A DNA stretch of 64,000 nucleotides from Candidatus Epulonipiscium viviparus (GCF_030708075.1 NZ_CP117982.1:744001-808000), one strand, 5' to 3'; counted from the stretch's first letter, positions 8,977-18,369 are shown. A program made the numbers and translations. Notes: generated by a model from the sequence alone, not told the origin.

Positions 8977-10215
8977 TTAACCTAATAATTGAAGTACTTG
9001 TTGGGGGGATTGGTTTGCCTGAGCAAGCATAGACTGAGAAGCTTGAGTAAGAATATTTACTCTAGTAAGATTAACCATTTCCTCTGCCATATCCGCATCG
9101 CGAATTTGAGATTCTGCAGATTGTAGGTTCTCAGCAGTATTATCTAAGTTTTTAACAGTGTGCTCAAGTCTGTTTTGAACAGCTCCGAGCTCTGCTCTTT
9201 GGCGAGACACAATCTCAACAGCAGCATCAATAGAATTAAGGGCAATGTGTGCACTTTCAGGGGTATCGATTTTAGTGGTAGTTAAACCAAGAGCGATAGC
9301 ATTCATAGCTTTGATATTAAGCGAAATGATTTGATCGTTGTTAGCACCAACTTGGAAAGTGAATTCATTAGGACCAACTGCTTGATTCATAGTAGCTTGA
9401 AGAGCATTAGCAGCTCTTACAACAGAAGTTGCTTCCCAATCAATAGCAGATTGCAATTTAACAGCTGCAGAAGCTTTTTTGCCTGCAGAAGAAGCTTCAA
9501 GTGCAGCGATACTAGCTTTAGTGGTTTCTAATGAAATCTGTTTTTGAGATACACTTACTAGGACAGCTTGAGCTTTAGCTTTGTCACTTTCACCAGCAGC
9601 TTTGATTTCAAGTGCTGAAATGTCTTGCTCTAATTTAATAAGTCTAGTTTGTGCTGTAAGCATACTACTACCAGCTTCTATAGAATAAGCTGCTCCCATT
9701 AAAGATTGATATGCACCCATTTTTCCATAGTAACTGCCAACGATTATAGTTAATGATTGACGTCGTATAGCAACAGAATCTCTACCTTTTCCAGAAGGGT
9801 CACCAAGTAATAAACTTTGCTCATTAAACTCAGTTTTGTCGGCTAAACCATCGATTTCGGTAATAAGTTGCTTTAACTCGATATCTAATTTTTTTCTATC
9901 TTCGCTAGTGTATGTATCGTTCATAGATTGGATAGACATTTCTCTCATTCTTTTAAGCATGTCATGAGTTTCGCTAAGCGCACCTTCTGCAACTTGAATT
10001 AATGAAATACCATCTTGAGAGTTTTCGCTTGATTGTTGTAGACCTTTGATTTGGTTTCTCATTTTTTCTGAAATTGCAAGACCCGCAGCGTCATCTCCGG
10101 CTCTATTAATTCTAAGGCCAGATGAAAGTTTTTCCATAATTCCACCTTGATCACCTTGATTGATTCCAAGATTTCTTTGTGCGTTAATTGCCATTAGGTT
10201 AGTATTAATTCTCAT
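8977..10215 (-). CDS. Flagellin 3
   Basis: 412 residues from the ATG at 10213-10215, RBS AAGGAGGAATTTA. Conserved ends (MRINTNLMAINAQRNL; NQSPQQVLQLLG). The central insert has the most basic start of the set (DSVAIRRQSL) but keeps the helical, Ala/Ser-rich pattern and ends in LQATMNQAVGPNEF, the same joint seen in all copies. Own promoter and terminator. Filament subunit, secreted without a signal peptide. Confidence 0.95.
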   Translation of the reverse strand: MRINTNLMAINAQRNLGINQGDQGGIMEKLSSGLRINRAGDDAAGLAISEKMRNQIKGLQQSSENSQDGISLIQVAEGALSETHDMLKRMREMSIQSMNDTYTSEDRKKLDIELKQLITEIDGLADKTEFNEQSLLLGDPSGKGRDSVAIRRQSLTIIVGSYYGKMGAYQSLMGAAYSIEAGSSMLTAQTRLIKLEQDISALEIKAAGESDKAKAQAVLVSVSQKQISLETTKASIAALEASSAGKKASAAVKLQSAIDWEATSVVRAANALQATMNQAVGPNEFTFQVGANNDQIISLNIKAMNAIALGLTTTKIDTPESAHIALNSIDAAVEIVSRQRAELGAVQNRLEHTVKNLDNTAENLQSAESQIRDADMAEEMVNLTRVNILTQASQSMLAQANQSPQQVLQLLG

Positions 10216-10291
10216 ATTAAATTCCTCCTTGAATAAAAGCGGCATCCTTGCCTATTATTAATTATAAGGTTGTATCAACCCTTTCAATAAT

Positions 10292-10320
10292 ATATATCGG
10301 ACAAGCAGTGAAATACTTTA
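10292..10320 (-). promoter_or_regulatory. Sigma-D promoter of flagellin 3
   Basis: TAAA-N15-TCCGATAT on the minus strand, about 77 bases before the start codon. Confidence 0.85.
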
Positions 10321-10375
10321 GCTTTTTTTGAAAAAAATTCCAAAAAAAAAAAAATAAGGAAGAAAAAGGATAAAT

Positions 10376-10402
10376 AAAAACCCCTTGGAAAAGTCCAAAG
10401 GG
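10376..10402 (-). terminator. Terminator of flagellin 4
   Basis: Nine-base stem with one G-U pair (CCCTTTGGA / TCCAAGGGG), four-base loop and five T on the minus strand. Confidence 0.85.
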
Positions 10403-10412
10403 TGTATGTGAA

Positions 10413-11648
10413 TTATTGTAAAAGTTGAAGAACTTGTTGTGGAAATTGATTTGCTTGAGCAAGCATAGACTGAGAAGCTTGAGAAAGAATATTTGTTCTA
10501 GTCAAGTTAACCATCTCAGCTGCCATATCAGCATCTCTTATTTGAGATTCAGCTGCTTGTAAGTTTTCAGCAGTGTTATCTAAGTTTTTAACAGTGTGCT
10601 CAAGTCTGTTTTGAACAGCACCAAGCTCTGCTCTTTGACGAGATACGATTTCTACAGCAGCGTCAATTGTAATAAGTGCAATACCAGCACTCTCAGTAGA
10701 GTCAATTTTAGTAGCTTGTAAACCAAGAGCAGTTGAATCCATAGCTTTAATACCTAATGTAATAGTTTGGCCGTTATTTGCACCAACTTGGAAAGTAAAT
10801 TCATTAGGTCCTACTTTTTCATTCATAGTAGCTTGAAGCTTTTTAGCACAGCTGGTAACTAGACCTGCTTCAATAGTAACTGCAGAAGCTCTAAGTGTTG
10901 CAGCTGATTCTTTAAGATTTGCAGCAACAGCTTCCATGGAAGCGATAGATGCTTCTCTTTGGGCTAAGCTGATTCTTAGATCACTAACACTTTTCAGAAC
11001 ATGTTGTCCTTCAGGTGGAACTTCACCAGCAGCTTTAATTTCAAGTGCAGAAATTTTTTGCTCAAGATCAATTACAGACTGAAGAGCTTGTTCCATTTTG
11101 GTTGATGCTTCGACAGCATATGCAGAACCCAATTTAGCTTCAGCAGAACCGATTTTGGTGTAGAAGCTTTTGAGTGCAGTAGTTAAGCTCTGACGTTTAG
11201 CTGCAACAGATGCTAATCCTTTTCCAGTAGGGTCTCCAGTTAATAATTTTTGTTCGTTAAATTCAGTTTTTACAGCAAGACCATCGATTTCAGTGATAAG
11301 TTGTTGTGCTTCGATATTAAGTTTTTGACGGTCTTCGTCTGTATATGTATCGTTCATAGATTGAATAGCCATTTCTCTCATTCTTTTAAGCATTTCGTGA
11401 GTTTCAGAAAGAGCACCCTCTGCAGTTTGGATCAAAGATATACCATCTTCACCATTTCTACTAGCTTGTTGTAAACCTCTAATCTGATTTCTCATTTTTT
11501 CTGAAATTGCAAGGCCTGCTGCATCATCGCCAGCTCTATTAATTCTAAGACCAGAAGATAGTTTCTCCATAATTCCACCTTGATCGCCTTGATTAACCCC
11601 CAAATTTCTTTGTGCATTAATTGCCATTAAATTAGTATTAATAATCAT
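10413..11648 (-). CDS. Flagellin 4
   Basis: 411 residues, starting MIINTNLMAINAQRNL after GGGAGGAAATGAAAC. Conserved D0/D1 ends; C-terminus NQFPQQVLQLLQ. The central insert carries a cysteine, C267 (VTSCAKKL), which is rare in flagellins and could be surface-exposed. Together with flagellins 5-7 it forms a sub-group with LKSVSDLRISLAQ-type sequence around residue 220. Own sigma-D promoter and terminator. Confidence 0.95.
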   Translation of the reverse strand: MIINTNLMAINAQRNLGVNQGDQGGIMEKLSSGLRINRAGDDAAGLAISEKMRNQIRGLQQASRNGEDGISLIQTAEGALSETHEMLKRMREMAIQSMNDTYTDEDRQKLNIEAQQLITEIDGLAVKTEFNEQKLLTGDPTGKGLASVAAKRQSLTTALKSFYTKIGSAEAKLGSAYAVEASTKMEQALQSVIDLEQKISALEIKAAGEVPPEGQHVLKSVSDLRISLAQREASIASMEAVAANLKESAATLRASAVTIEAGLVTSCAKKLQATMNEKVGPNEFTFQVGANNGQTITLGIKAMDSTALGLQATKIDSTESAGIALITIDAAVEIVSRQRAELGAVQNRLEHTVKNLDNTAENLQAAESQIRDADMAAEMVNLTRTNILSQASQSMLAQANQFPQQVLQLLQ

Positions 11649-11747
11649 GTTTCATTTCCTCCCATAAGTATATTAATTATTTTTGTATCGTGTGTTTTAG
11701 ATTTTTATCTTTTTCTCTATTTTTTATTTCTAACGCTTTACAATTAT

Positions 11748-11776
11748 ATATATCGGATTAAACAGATATTACTTTA
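11748..11776 (-). promoter_or_regulatory. Sigma-D promoter of flagellin 4
   Basis: TAAA-N15-TCCGATAT on the minus strand. It lies in the 321-base gap 11649-11969, which otherwise holds only the leader, A/T-rich DNA and the flagellin 5 terminator. Confidence 0.85.
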
Positions 11777-11938
11777 TGGTTTTTTATGACTTTTTTTTGG
11801 TTTTTTTTGGAAAAAAAATTCTGATACAAGATTTTTTGATATAAATGGAAAAAAATTGGTAAATGCTTAAAATAAAAAATTGTCTAATATGAAGAAATTT
11901 TGTAGTCCTTATAAGGGTTATAGTGCTTATTAGGGCAT

Positions 11939-11962
11939 AAAAAAAGCCCCCAAAGAAGAGGG
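11939..11962 (-). terminator. Terminator of flagellin 5
   Basis: Short stem (CCCTC / GGGGG with one G-U pair) followed by GC and seven T on the minus strand; weaker than the other flagellin terminators. Confidence 0.6.
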
Positions 11963-11969
11963 AAACGAG

Positions 11970-13205
11970 TTAGCTTAATAATTGTAAGATTTGTGAAGGA
12001 ATTTGATTTGCTTGTGCAAGCATTGCTTGAGAAGCCTGTGAAAGAATGTTAATTCTAGTGAAGTCAACCATCTCAGCGGCCATATCAGCATCACGTATTT
12101 GAGATTCTGCAGATTGTAAGTTTTCGGCAGTATTATTTAAATTTTTAACTGTATGCTCAAGTCTGTTTTGAACAGCACCAAGCTCTGCTCTTTGTCGAGA
12201 TACAATCTCTACAGCAGCATCTATGGTTGTAAGGGCAATTCCAGAACTTTCTGGAGAGTCAATTTTGGTTGCAGACAATCCAAGGGCAATTGCATCCATA
12301 GCTTTGATGGCTAAGGTAATCGTTTGACCATTGTTTGCACCGACTTGGAAAGTAAATTCATTAGGACCAACTTTTTCGTTCATAGTTGCTTGAAGTGACT
12401 TTGCAACAGATGTAACTAGCCCAGCTTCTATAGAGATAGCTTTTATATCATATGAAGCGGCCATTTCTTTGTATTCAGCAGCTGTAGCTTCGATAGCAGC
12501 AATAGAAGCATTGAGTGCAGCTAAGCTGATTCGTAGATTACTGACGTCGGTTAAGACCTTTTGACTTTCTGCAGGTGATTCACCAGATGCTTTTACTTCT
12601 AGAGCAGAAATTTTTTGCTCGAGATCGATTACTGATTGCAGTGCTATTTGCAGTGGAAGTTGTGCTTCTACAGAATAAGCCATTCCAAGTACGCTTTCGT
12701 ATGTGCCAACGGCTGAATAATAAACACGTAATGCATCTGCTAGACTTTTATTTTTGTCTGCAACTGATTTTAAGCCTGTGCCGGTTGGATCTCCAGTTAA
12801 TAGTTTTTGCTCATTAAATTCGGCCTTTACAGCAAGTTCATCGATTTCTGTGATAAGTTGTTGTGTTTCGAGATTGAGCTTTTCGCGGTCTTCGTCCGTG
12901 TAGGTGTCATTCATAGATTGGATAGCCATTTCTCTCATACGTTTCAACATTTCGTGAGTTTCAGCTAATGCCCCTTCTGCAGTCTGTATTAAAGAGATTC
13001 CATCTTCTGCATTTCGGCTAGATTGTTGTAGACCCTTAATTTGATTTCTCATTTTTTCGGAAATAGCGAGACCTGCAGCATCGTCGCCAGCTCTGTTAAT
13101 TCTAAGACCAGAAGAAAGTTTTTCCATAACACTGCCTTGTTCGCCTTGATTGATTCCGAGATTTCTTTGTGAATTGATAGCCATTAAGTTAGTATTTATT
13201 CTCAT
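11970..13205 (-). CDS. Flagellin 5
   Basis: 411 residues, MRINTNLMAINSQRNL at the start, ending NQIPSQILQLLS. D0/D1 conserved, with a divergent helical central insert. Only 42 bases separate it from flagellin 6 upstream and no sigma-D promoter is present there, so it is probably co-transcribed with flagellins 6 and 7. A weaker terminator follows. Filament subunit, perhaps less abundant. Confidence 0.95.
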   Translation of the reverse strand: MRINTNLMAINSQRNLGINQGEQGSVMEKLSSGLRINRAGDDAAGLAISEKMRNQIKGLQQSSRNAEDGISLIQTAEGALAETHEMLKRMREMAIQSMNDTYTDEDREKLNLETQQLITEIDELAVKAEFNEQKLLTGDPTGTGLKSVADKNKSLADALRVYYSAVGTYESVLGMAYSVEAQLPLQIALQSVIDLEQKISALEVKASGESPAESQKVLTDVSNLRISLAALNASIAAIEATAAEYKEMAASYDIKAISIEAGLVTSVAKSLQATMNEKVGPNEFTFQVGANNGQTITLAIKAMDAIALGLSATKIDSPESSGIALTTIDAAVEIVSRQRAELGAVQNRLEHTVKNLNNTAENLQSAESQIRDADMAAEMVDFTRINILSQASQAMLAQANQIPSQILQLLS

Positions 13206-13247
13206 TAGTGTTTTCTCCTATCTATATATATAAAATTTTATATGTAA

Positions 13248-14483
13248 TTACTGTAAAAGTTGAAGTACTTGTTGAGGAACTTGATTTGCTTGTACAAGGA
13301 TTGATTGAGAGGCCTGTGAAATGATATTGGTTTTGGTTAAGTTCATCATTTCTTGTGCCATATCGGCATCGCGTATTTGAGATTCGGCAGCTTGTAGATT
13401 TTCTGCACTGATATTGACACTCTTGACAGTATGTTCAAGTCTGTTTTGCACTGCACCAAGTAAGGCTTTTTGGCGAGAGATAATTTCTACTGCTGCATCA
13501 ACAGAAGTAAGAGCAAGTTTGGCACTCTCTGGTGTGTCGAGCTTTGTGGCATCTAAGCCAAGAGCGGTGGAGTTCATAGCTTTAATATTTAGATGAATTT
13601 CTTGATCGTTGTTTGGGCCAACTTGGAAAGTAAATTCATTAGGACCAACTTTTTCGTTCATGGTGGCTTGAAGAGTTTTTGATACAAAAGCGACCATATC
13701 AGCTTCTACTGAAACTGCCATTGTAGCAAAAGAGATGGCTGCAGATCGTAAGCTGTTTGCTTGTGCTTCGTATTGAGAGATTGAAGAATAGAGCTGTTCA
13801 AAGCTGACTCTAAAATGGCTGATTTTTGTTAATACATCTTGTTTTATATCAGAGTTCTCACCTTGGGCCTGGATTTCTAGTGCTTCTATTTTATATTCAA
13901 GATCAATTGCTGATTGAAGAGCGGTTTGTAGTGGAAGTGCTGTTGTAACAGAATAACTCATTCCAAGCAAGCTGTCGTGAGCACCGATGTGTGCATAGTA
14001 CGTCTTTAATGCCGCAGCTAAATTTTGTTTTTGCGCTGCAACAGATGCTAAGCCTTTTCCTGTGGGGTCTCCTGTTAAAATTTTTTGTTCGTTAAACTCA
14101 GCTTTATTAGCAAGATCATCTATTGATAAAATAAGTTGTTGCGCTTCGATATCTAACTTTTTACGATCTTCGTTTGTATAGGTGTCATTTATAGATTGGA
14201 TTGACATTTCTCTGACACGTGTTAGCATTTCATAGATTTCTGATAATGCACCTTCTGTAGTTTGAATGAGGGAGATGCCGTCTTCTGCATTTCTACTGGC
14301 TTGTTGAAAACCCTTAATTTGATTTCTCATTTTTTCAGATATAGCAAGACCTGCAGCATCATCTCCAGCTCTGTTAATTCTAAGTCCAGAAGATAATTTT
14401 TCGGCAAGCTCGCTTTTTTCTTCTTGCTTAACCCCCATACTGCGTTGTGAATTAATAGCCATAAGATTAGTGTTAATTTCCAT
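13248..14483 (-). CDS. Flagellin 6 (most divergent copy)
   Basis: 411 residues, starting MEINTNLMAINSQRSM. The N-terminal stretch VKQEEKSELAEKLSS departs from the others, several otherwise invariant positions change (TRVREMSIQSINDTY; SAKLALTSVDAAVEI; QKALLGAVQNR), and the C-terminus reads SQSILVQANQVPQQVLQLLQ. The frame is intact. It has no promoter of its own. It may be a minor flagellin, for example at the base or tip of the filament, or a copy under relaxed selection. Confidence 0.92.
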   Translation of the reverse strand: MEINTNLMAINSQRSMGVKQEEKSELAEKLSSGLRINRAGDDAAGLAISEKMRNQIKGFQQASRNAEDGISLIQTTEGALSEIYEMLTRVREMSIQSINDTYTNEDRKKLDIEAQQLILSIDDLANKAEFNEQKILTGDPTGKGLASVAAQKQNLAAALKTYYAHIGAHDSLLGMSYSVTTALPLQTALQSAIDLEYKIEALEIQAQGENSDIKQDVLTKISHFRVSFEQLYSSISQYEAQANSLRSAAISFATMAVSVEADMVAFVSKTLQATMNEKVGPNEFTFQVGPNNDQEIHLNIKAMNSTALGLDATKLDTPESAKLALTSVDAAVEIISRQKALLGAVQNRLEHTVKSVNISAENLQAAESQIRDADMAQEMMNLTKTNIISQASQSILVQANQVPQQVLQLLQ

Positions 14484-14558
14484 ATATTTTATTCCTCCAT
14501 ATTACGTAAAAATTAGCAACAAAAATGTATAAGCAACGGTATGTTAGTGAAATAAATC

Positions 14559-14578
14559 TCTCCCATAATTTCGGGAGA
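14559..14578 (-). terminator. Weak hairpin after flagellin 7
   Basis: Six-base stem TCTCCC / GGGAGA with an 8-base loop, followed on the minus strand by TTTATTTC. No long T run, so it is more likely an attenuator or mRNA-stabilising hairpin that lets transcription continue into flagellins 6 and 5. Confidence 0.4.
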
Positions 14579-14591
14579 AGAAATGATAAAA

Positions 14592-15827
14592 CTAGTTTAG
14601 TAACTGAAGGACTTGTTCTGGTATTTGATTTGCCTGTGCAAGCATAGCTTGAGAAGCTTGTGAAAGAATATTGGTTCTGGTGAAGAAAACCATTTCTGCA
14701 GCCATGTCAGTATCACGAATTTGAGACTCAGCAGATTGTAGATTTTCTGCAGTATTATTTAAGTTTTTAACAGTATGTTCGAGTCTATTTTGAACTGCCC
14801 CAAGTTCAGCTCGCTGACGAGACACAATTTCAACAGCAGCATCGATCGAACTAAGGGCAATGCCAGAGCTTTCGGGAGAATCTATTTTGGTTGCTGATAG
14901 GCCAAGAGCTGTTGCATTCATTGCTTTAATACTTAGGTTGATTGTTTGTCCATTATTTGCACCAACTTGGAGAGTAAATTCATTAGGACCAACTTGCTCG
15001 TTCATAGTTGCTTGAAGTTGTTTGGCAGCATCAGTAACAGAAGTTGCTTCGATATAAAAAGCAGAAGCTTGCAATATCGCAGCTGATTCTTTCAATGTTG
15101 TAGCAGAGGATTCCATGGCAGCAATGGAGGCATTTCTTTGAGCTAAAATAATTCGCAAATGACTTACATCTTTTAATACTAGTTGTGCTGCTGCTGGTTT
15201 TTCACCAGAGGCTTTAACTTCAAGGGCTGAAATTTTTTCCTCTAGGTCGAGGACAGATTGAGCGACTTGTTCCATTTTAGTGGATGCTTCTATAGCATAT
15301 GCAGAACCTAATTTAGATTCATATGAGCCGACTTTGATGTAGTAATTTGCTAATGCAGAAGCTAAGAGTTCTCGTTTATTTGCAACAGAAGCTAATCCTT
15401 TTCCAGTAGGATCTCCAGTTAATAGTTTTTGCTCATTAAATTCTGCTTTAACAGCAAGTTCGTCTACTTCTGTTATAAGTTGTTGTGCTTCCAAGTTTAA
15501 TTTTTTTCGGTCTTCATTTGTATAGGTATCATTCATTGCTTGGATAGCCATTTCTCTCATACGCTTAAGCATTTCATGATTTTCAGCAAGTGCTCCTTCA
15601 GCAGTTTGGATCAAGGAAATACCGTCTTGCGCGTTTCTGCCTGCTTGGTATAATCCCTTAATTTGATTTCTCATTTTTTCAGATATAGCAAGACCCGCAG
15701 CGTCATCTCCGGCTCGGTTAATTCGAAGACCAGAAGAGAGTTTTTCCATTACACCGCCAAGTTCGTTTTGATTAACATCAAGATTTCTCTGCGAATTGAT
15801 AGCCATTAAGTTAGTATTAATTCTCAT
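14592..15827 (-). CDS. Flagellin 7
   Basis: 411 residues, MRINTNLMAINSQRNLDVNQ at the start and NQIPEQVLQLLN at the end. The central insert is closest to that of flagellin 4 (AYAIEASTKMEQ; SHLRIILAQRNASIAAME), which suggests duplication or conversion between these two. Its sigma-D promoter at 15911-15939 is the only clear one before flagellins 7, 6 and 5. It follows gshAB on the same strand. Confidence 0.95.
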   Translation of the reverse strand: MRINTNLMAINSQRNLDVNQNELGGVMEKLSSGLRINRAGDDAAGLAISEKMRNQIKGLYQAGRNAQDGISLIQTAEGALAENHEMLKRMREMAIQAMNDTYTNEDRKKLNLEAQQLITEVDELAVKAEFNEQKLLTGDPTGKGLASVANKRELLASALANYYIKVGSYESKLGSAYAIEASTKMEQVAQSVLDLEEKISALEVKASGEKPAAAQLVLKDVSHLRIILAQRNASIAAMESSATTLKESAAILQASAFYIEATSVTDAAKQLQATMNEQVGPNEFTLQVGANNGQTINLSIKAMNATALGLSATKIDSPESSGIALSSIDAAVEIVSRQRAELGAVQNRLEHTVKNLNNTAENLQSAESQIRDTDMAAEMVFFTRTNILSQASQAMLAQANQIPEQVLQLLN

Positions 15828-15910
15828 GCAAATATCCCCCCCATATATAATGGTAAATTTATAGTGTTATTTTTATTTATTTTTTATATTGAACACCCTC
15901 TTACAGAAAT

Positions 15911-15939
15911 ATATATCGGATAAAGTTGCAATTACTTTA
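15911..15939 (-). promoter_or_regulatory. Sigma-D promoter of flagellins 7-6-5
   Basis: TAAA-N15-TCCGATAT on the minus strand, about 90 bases before the flagellin 7 start and within 75 bases of the gshAB stop. Confidence 0.85.
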
Positions 15940-15983
15940 GGCTTTTTACGACTTTTTTTTATTTTTTACTGGATTATCCTGTA

Positions 15984-18296
15984 TTATTTGCCACAATTTA
16001 GCACTTTGTAACCTAATAAATCTAATACAAAACCTGCTACATTTCGACCTTTTCCTTTATAGGGATAATGATGAATGTGAATAGCAGGATTGAAATTGAG
16101 TTCAATGATGGAGTAGTATGGGTTTTTGGCTGTAATATCTTCTATCATCATATCTACTCCACATATATTTGCTCCAGCAGCTTTTGCGGCGGATACTGCA
16201 ATTTCTTTAAAATACTCTGCAATATCGTCGGTATAGTCTATGCTATCTCCACCAGTACTGATATTAGAATTTTCACGCAAATAAACTATTTCATCTTTGC
16301 TAGGAATAGAGTCAAAAGTTAGTGAATGCTGTTTTAAAAATAATGCAGATTGCTCATCTAAATCAATTTTTTCAAGTGGAGTTGTATAGCCTCTGCCTCG
16401 TAACGGGTCTTGGTTTTTCAACTCTATAAGTTTACGTATGGAAGATACGCCATCTCCGATAACATTTGCAGGAACGCGGTTTAAGATAGCAACCACTTGG
16501 TTGCCAATTACAACAAAACGATACTCACGTCCTGGTGCAAATTCTTCTATTAAAATTGTGTTGTCATATTTAAATGCAATTTCGGTAGCAGTTATTAAAT
16601 TATTTAATGTTGGTGGAGTGGTAAATATACTGATACCTATGCCAAAATTGGTTGATTTGGGTTTGACTACAACTGATTTTCGTTGATATTTTCTTAAAAT
16701 TGGTTCTATATTATGTTTGTGAGAGAGTTCATGCCCCTTAGGTGTATTAAGATTATTTTCTGTTAACACATATTTGGTCATCAATTTATTTTCCATCATT
16801 AGCATGCTTATATAAGTATCTTTAGATGTTTTTGTTGCTTGTTTTACATATTCTACATGACCATTTTGTTGCAGGCGTATAAAGTTATCTGTTGGATCTA
16901 ATACTTCTACTTGAATACCGCGTTTAATGCTTTCTTTTATAAGTTGCTGCGTAGAAAGTTCCAAGTTGCCGTATCCTTTAAATAGATAACGATTGTTATA
17001 CGCATCTTGTTTATATGCTTTTGCCAAATCCATATGAGATTTAATAAAACCATGCTCTCGTACTTTGATAAAAATTTGATGAGCATATGTTTTTTTGTGA
17101 TCTATAACTTTTTCGCGTTGAAATTCTATTGCATGGTTTTTATCAAGATTTAGCATATTATTCATAATAGTTATTTCTGACAAAATTTGATTTGCCCAAG
17201 TAGAGAGCTTAATTTCTATGCCATCTTTTAAGAGCAGTGGATCCAAAAAACCATATTTGGCAACAGTAAGTTGATTTTTATTGGAATCTTGCTGAAAGTA
17301 TTCATAAGGAGTTTCTTTTGTTAGTAAAAGAAACAGGTTAAAGACACTCAAAAATTCTAAATCTATTTTTTTGATACCAACTTTGTCAAAAGGGTTAATA
17401 TCGATACTTCGAAATTCTAGATATTTGATGCCGTCTTCAGCAAGCGATTGCAGTAAATTGGTTGGGTTATTGGCCTTAAGGCGTACGTGAGTATATAATT
17501 CTTTGTGGCTACCAATTTTGTCGTGTTCTATAAATTTGTTGATGCTATTTATATAAGAATCAACACTAGAGTAATCAGGATACAGGTCATATTTATTGGT
17601 GTAGCCGCATTCGGAGTTTCTGTAAGAGAGAGCACCTTTGTGACTGTAACTATCTTCATATTCATTTTTAAGTTTTTCAAGGCAATCTACTTCATAAGAT
17701 TTGTGTATTATACTGCTGCTGCCAAGTAGATAAATGATAAACCATCTGTATCGTAAATAATTTCGTGCAACTTTTAAATAGCAGCTATTTTTAAAAGATT
17801 GATATGACGTATTTTTTTTGGAAGATTGATACAATGTTTTAAGGATATTTTCACTAAATGAAAAATTATAATGTATGCCAGAAATTACCTGTTGTTTAGC
17901 ACCATATTTTTTTAATAAAAATTGGCGATAGCAATAGGCTTCGACTCCAGCTGCATTATTACAAAATGTTGCAATAGGAATGTTGTCGGGTAGTGTACAG
18001 GGCATAGATTGAGGCCAAATATATTCGTCTCCTATTTCTAGAACCGCTATATTATATAAATTTTCTAAAAAATCATAAACTTCTATTGCAGTTTTACGAG
18101 TAGGTGTTATAAGTTCAAGTTGACTTTCAGAAAAATCCGTTGTGATATAAGGATTTGCAAGTTTGTCTGAAAATATAGCAGGATGTTTAGTAGTAGCTAA
18201 ATTGCCGTCTATATCACATCGCAATCCCTCTCGTTCTATTCCAATATGCTGTGTTAAAAAGTCTTCTTTATTCAAAGATTTAATTACATTAATCAT
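15984..18296 (-). CDS. gshAB: Bifunctional glutamate-cysteine ligase / glutathione synthase
   Basis: Makes glutathione in two ATP-driven steps. 770 residues from the ATG at 18296, normal for GshAB/GshF. The ATG four codons upstream overlaps the RBS GGAGGT, so the inner start is preferred. The N-terminal ~500 residues are GshA-like (IGIEREGLRCD; DFSESQLELITPT; ISGIHYNFSF; KYLEFRSIDINPF). The C-terminal ~270 are an ATP-grasp domain (VVVKPKSTNFGIGI; EEFAPGREYRFVVI; IELNFNPAIHIHHYP). It stands between flagellin 7 and a recombinase. Glutathione synthesis is uncommon in strict anaerobes, and this fused form is known in some clostridia and streptococci, probably for oxidative-stress defence. Confidence 0.93.
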   Translation of the reverse strand: MINVIKSLNKEDFLTQHIGIEREGLRCDIDGNLATTKHPAIFSDKLANPYITTDFSESQLELITPTRKTAIEVYDFLENLYNIAVLEIGDEYIWPQSMPCTLPDNIPIATFCNNAAGVEAYCYRQFLLKKYGAKQQVISGIHYNFSFSENILKTLYQSSKKNTSYQSFKNSCYLKVARNYLRYRWFIIYLLGSSSIIHKSYEVDCLEKLKNEYEDSYSHKGALSYRNSECGYTNKYDLYPDYSSVDSYINSINKFIEHDKIGSHKELYTHVRLKANNPTNLLQSLAEDGIKYLEFRSIDINPFDKVGIKKIDLEFLSVFNLFLLLTKETPYEYFQQDSNKNQLTVAKYGFLDPLLLKDGIEIKLSTWANQILSEITIMNNMLNLDKNHAIEFQREKVIDHKKTYAHQIFIKVREHGFIKSHMDLAKAYKQDAYNNRYLFKGYGNLELSTQQLIKESIKRGIQVEVLDPTDNFIRLQQNGHVEYVKQATKTSKDTYISMLMMENKLMTKYVLTENNLNTPKGHELSHKHNIEPILRKYQRKSVVVKPKSTNFGIGISIFTTPPTLNNLITATEIAFKYDNTILIEEFAPGREYRFVVIGNQVVAILNRVPANVIGDGVSSIRKLIELKNQDPLRGRGYTTPLEKIDLDEQSALFLKQHSLTFDSIPSKDEIVYLRENSNISTGGDSIDYTDDIAEYFKEIAVSAAKAAGANICGVDMMIEDITAKNPYYSIIELNFNPAIHIHHYPYKGKGRNVAGFVLDLLGYKVLNCGK

Positions 18297-18369
18297 AGTA
18301 ACCTCCATAGGCTTTACTTTTTATCCCAATAATTATATTATTAAATAAAAAAAAATACTAGGAGTAACT

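Larger units (their letters stand above)
5978..15827 (-). repeat. Tandem array of seven flagellin genes
   Basis: Seven paralogous genes of 411-412 codons in the same direction. Their first ~145 and last ~135 codons are closely alike, and the middle ~130 codons diverge. Such paired conserved flanks around variable centres are substrates for gene conversion and unequal crossing-over. Five genes have their own promoter; the genes ending at 11970 and 13248 do not and probably ride on the promoter near 15911-15939. Confidence 0.9.
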
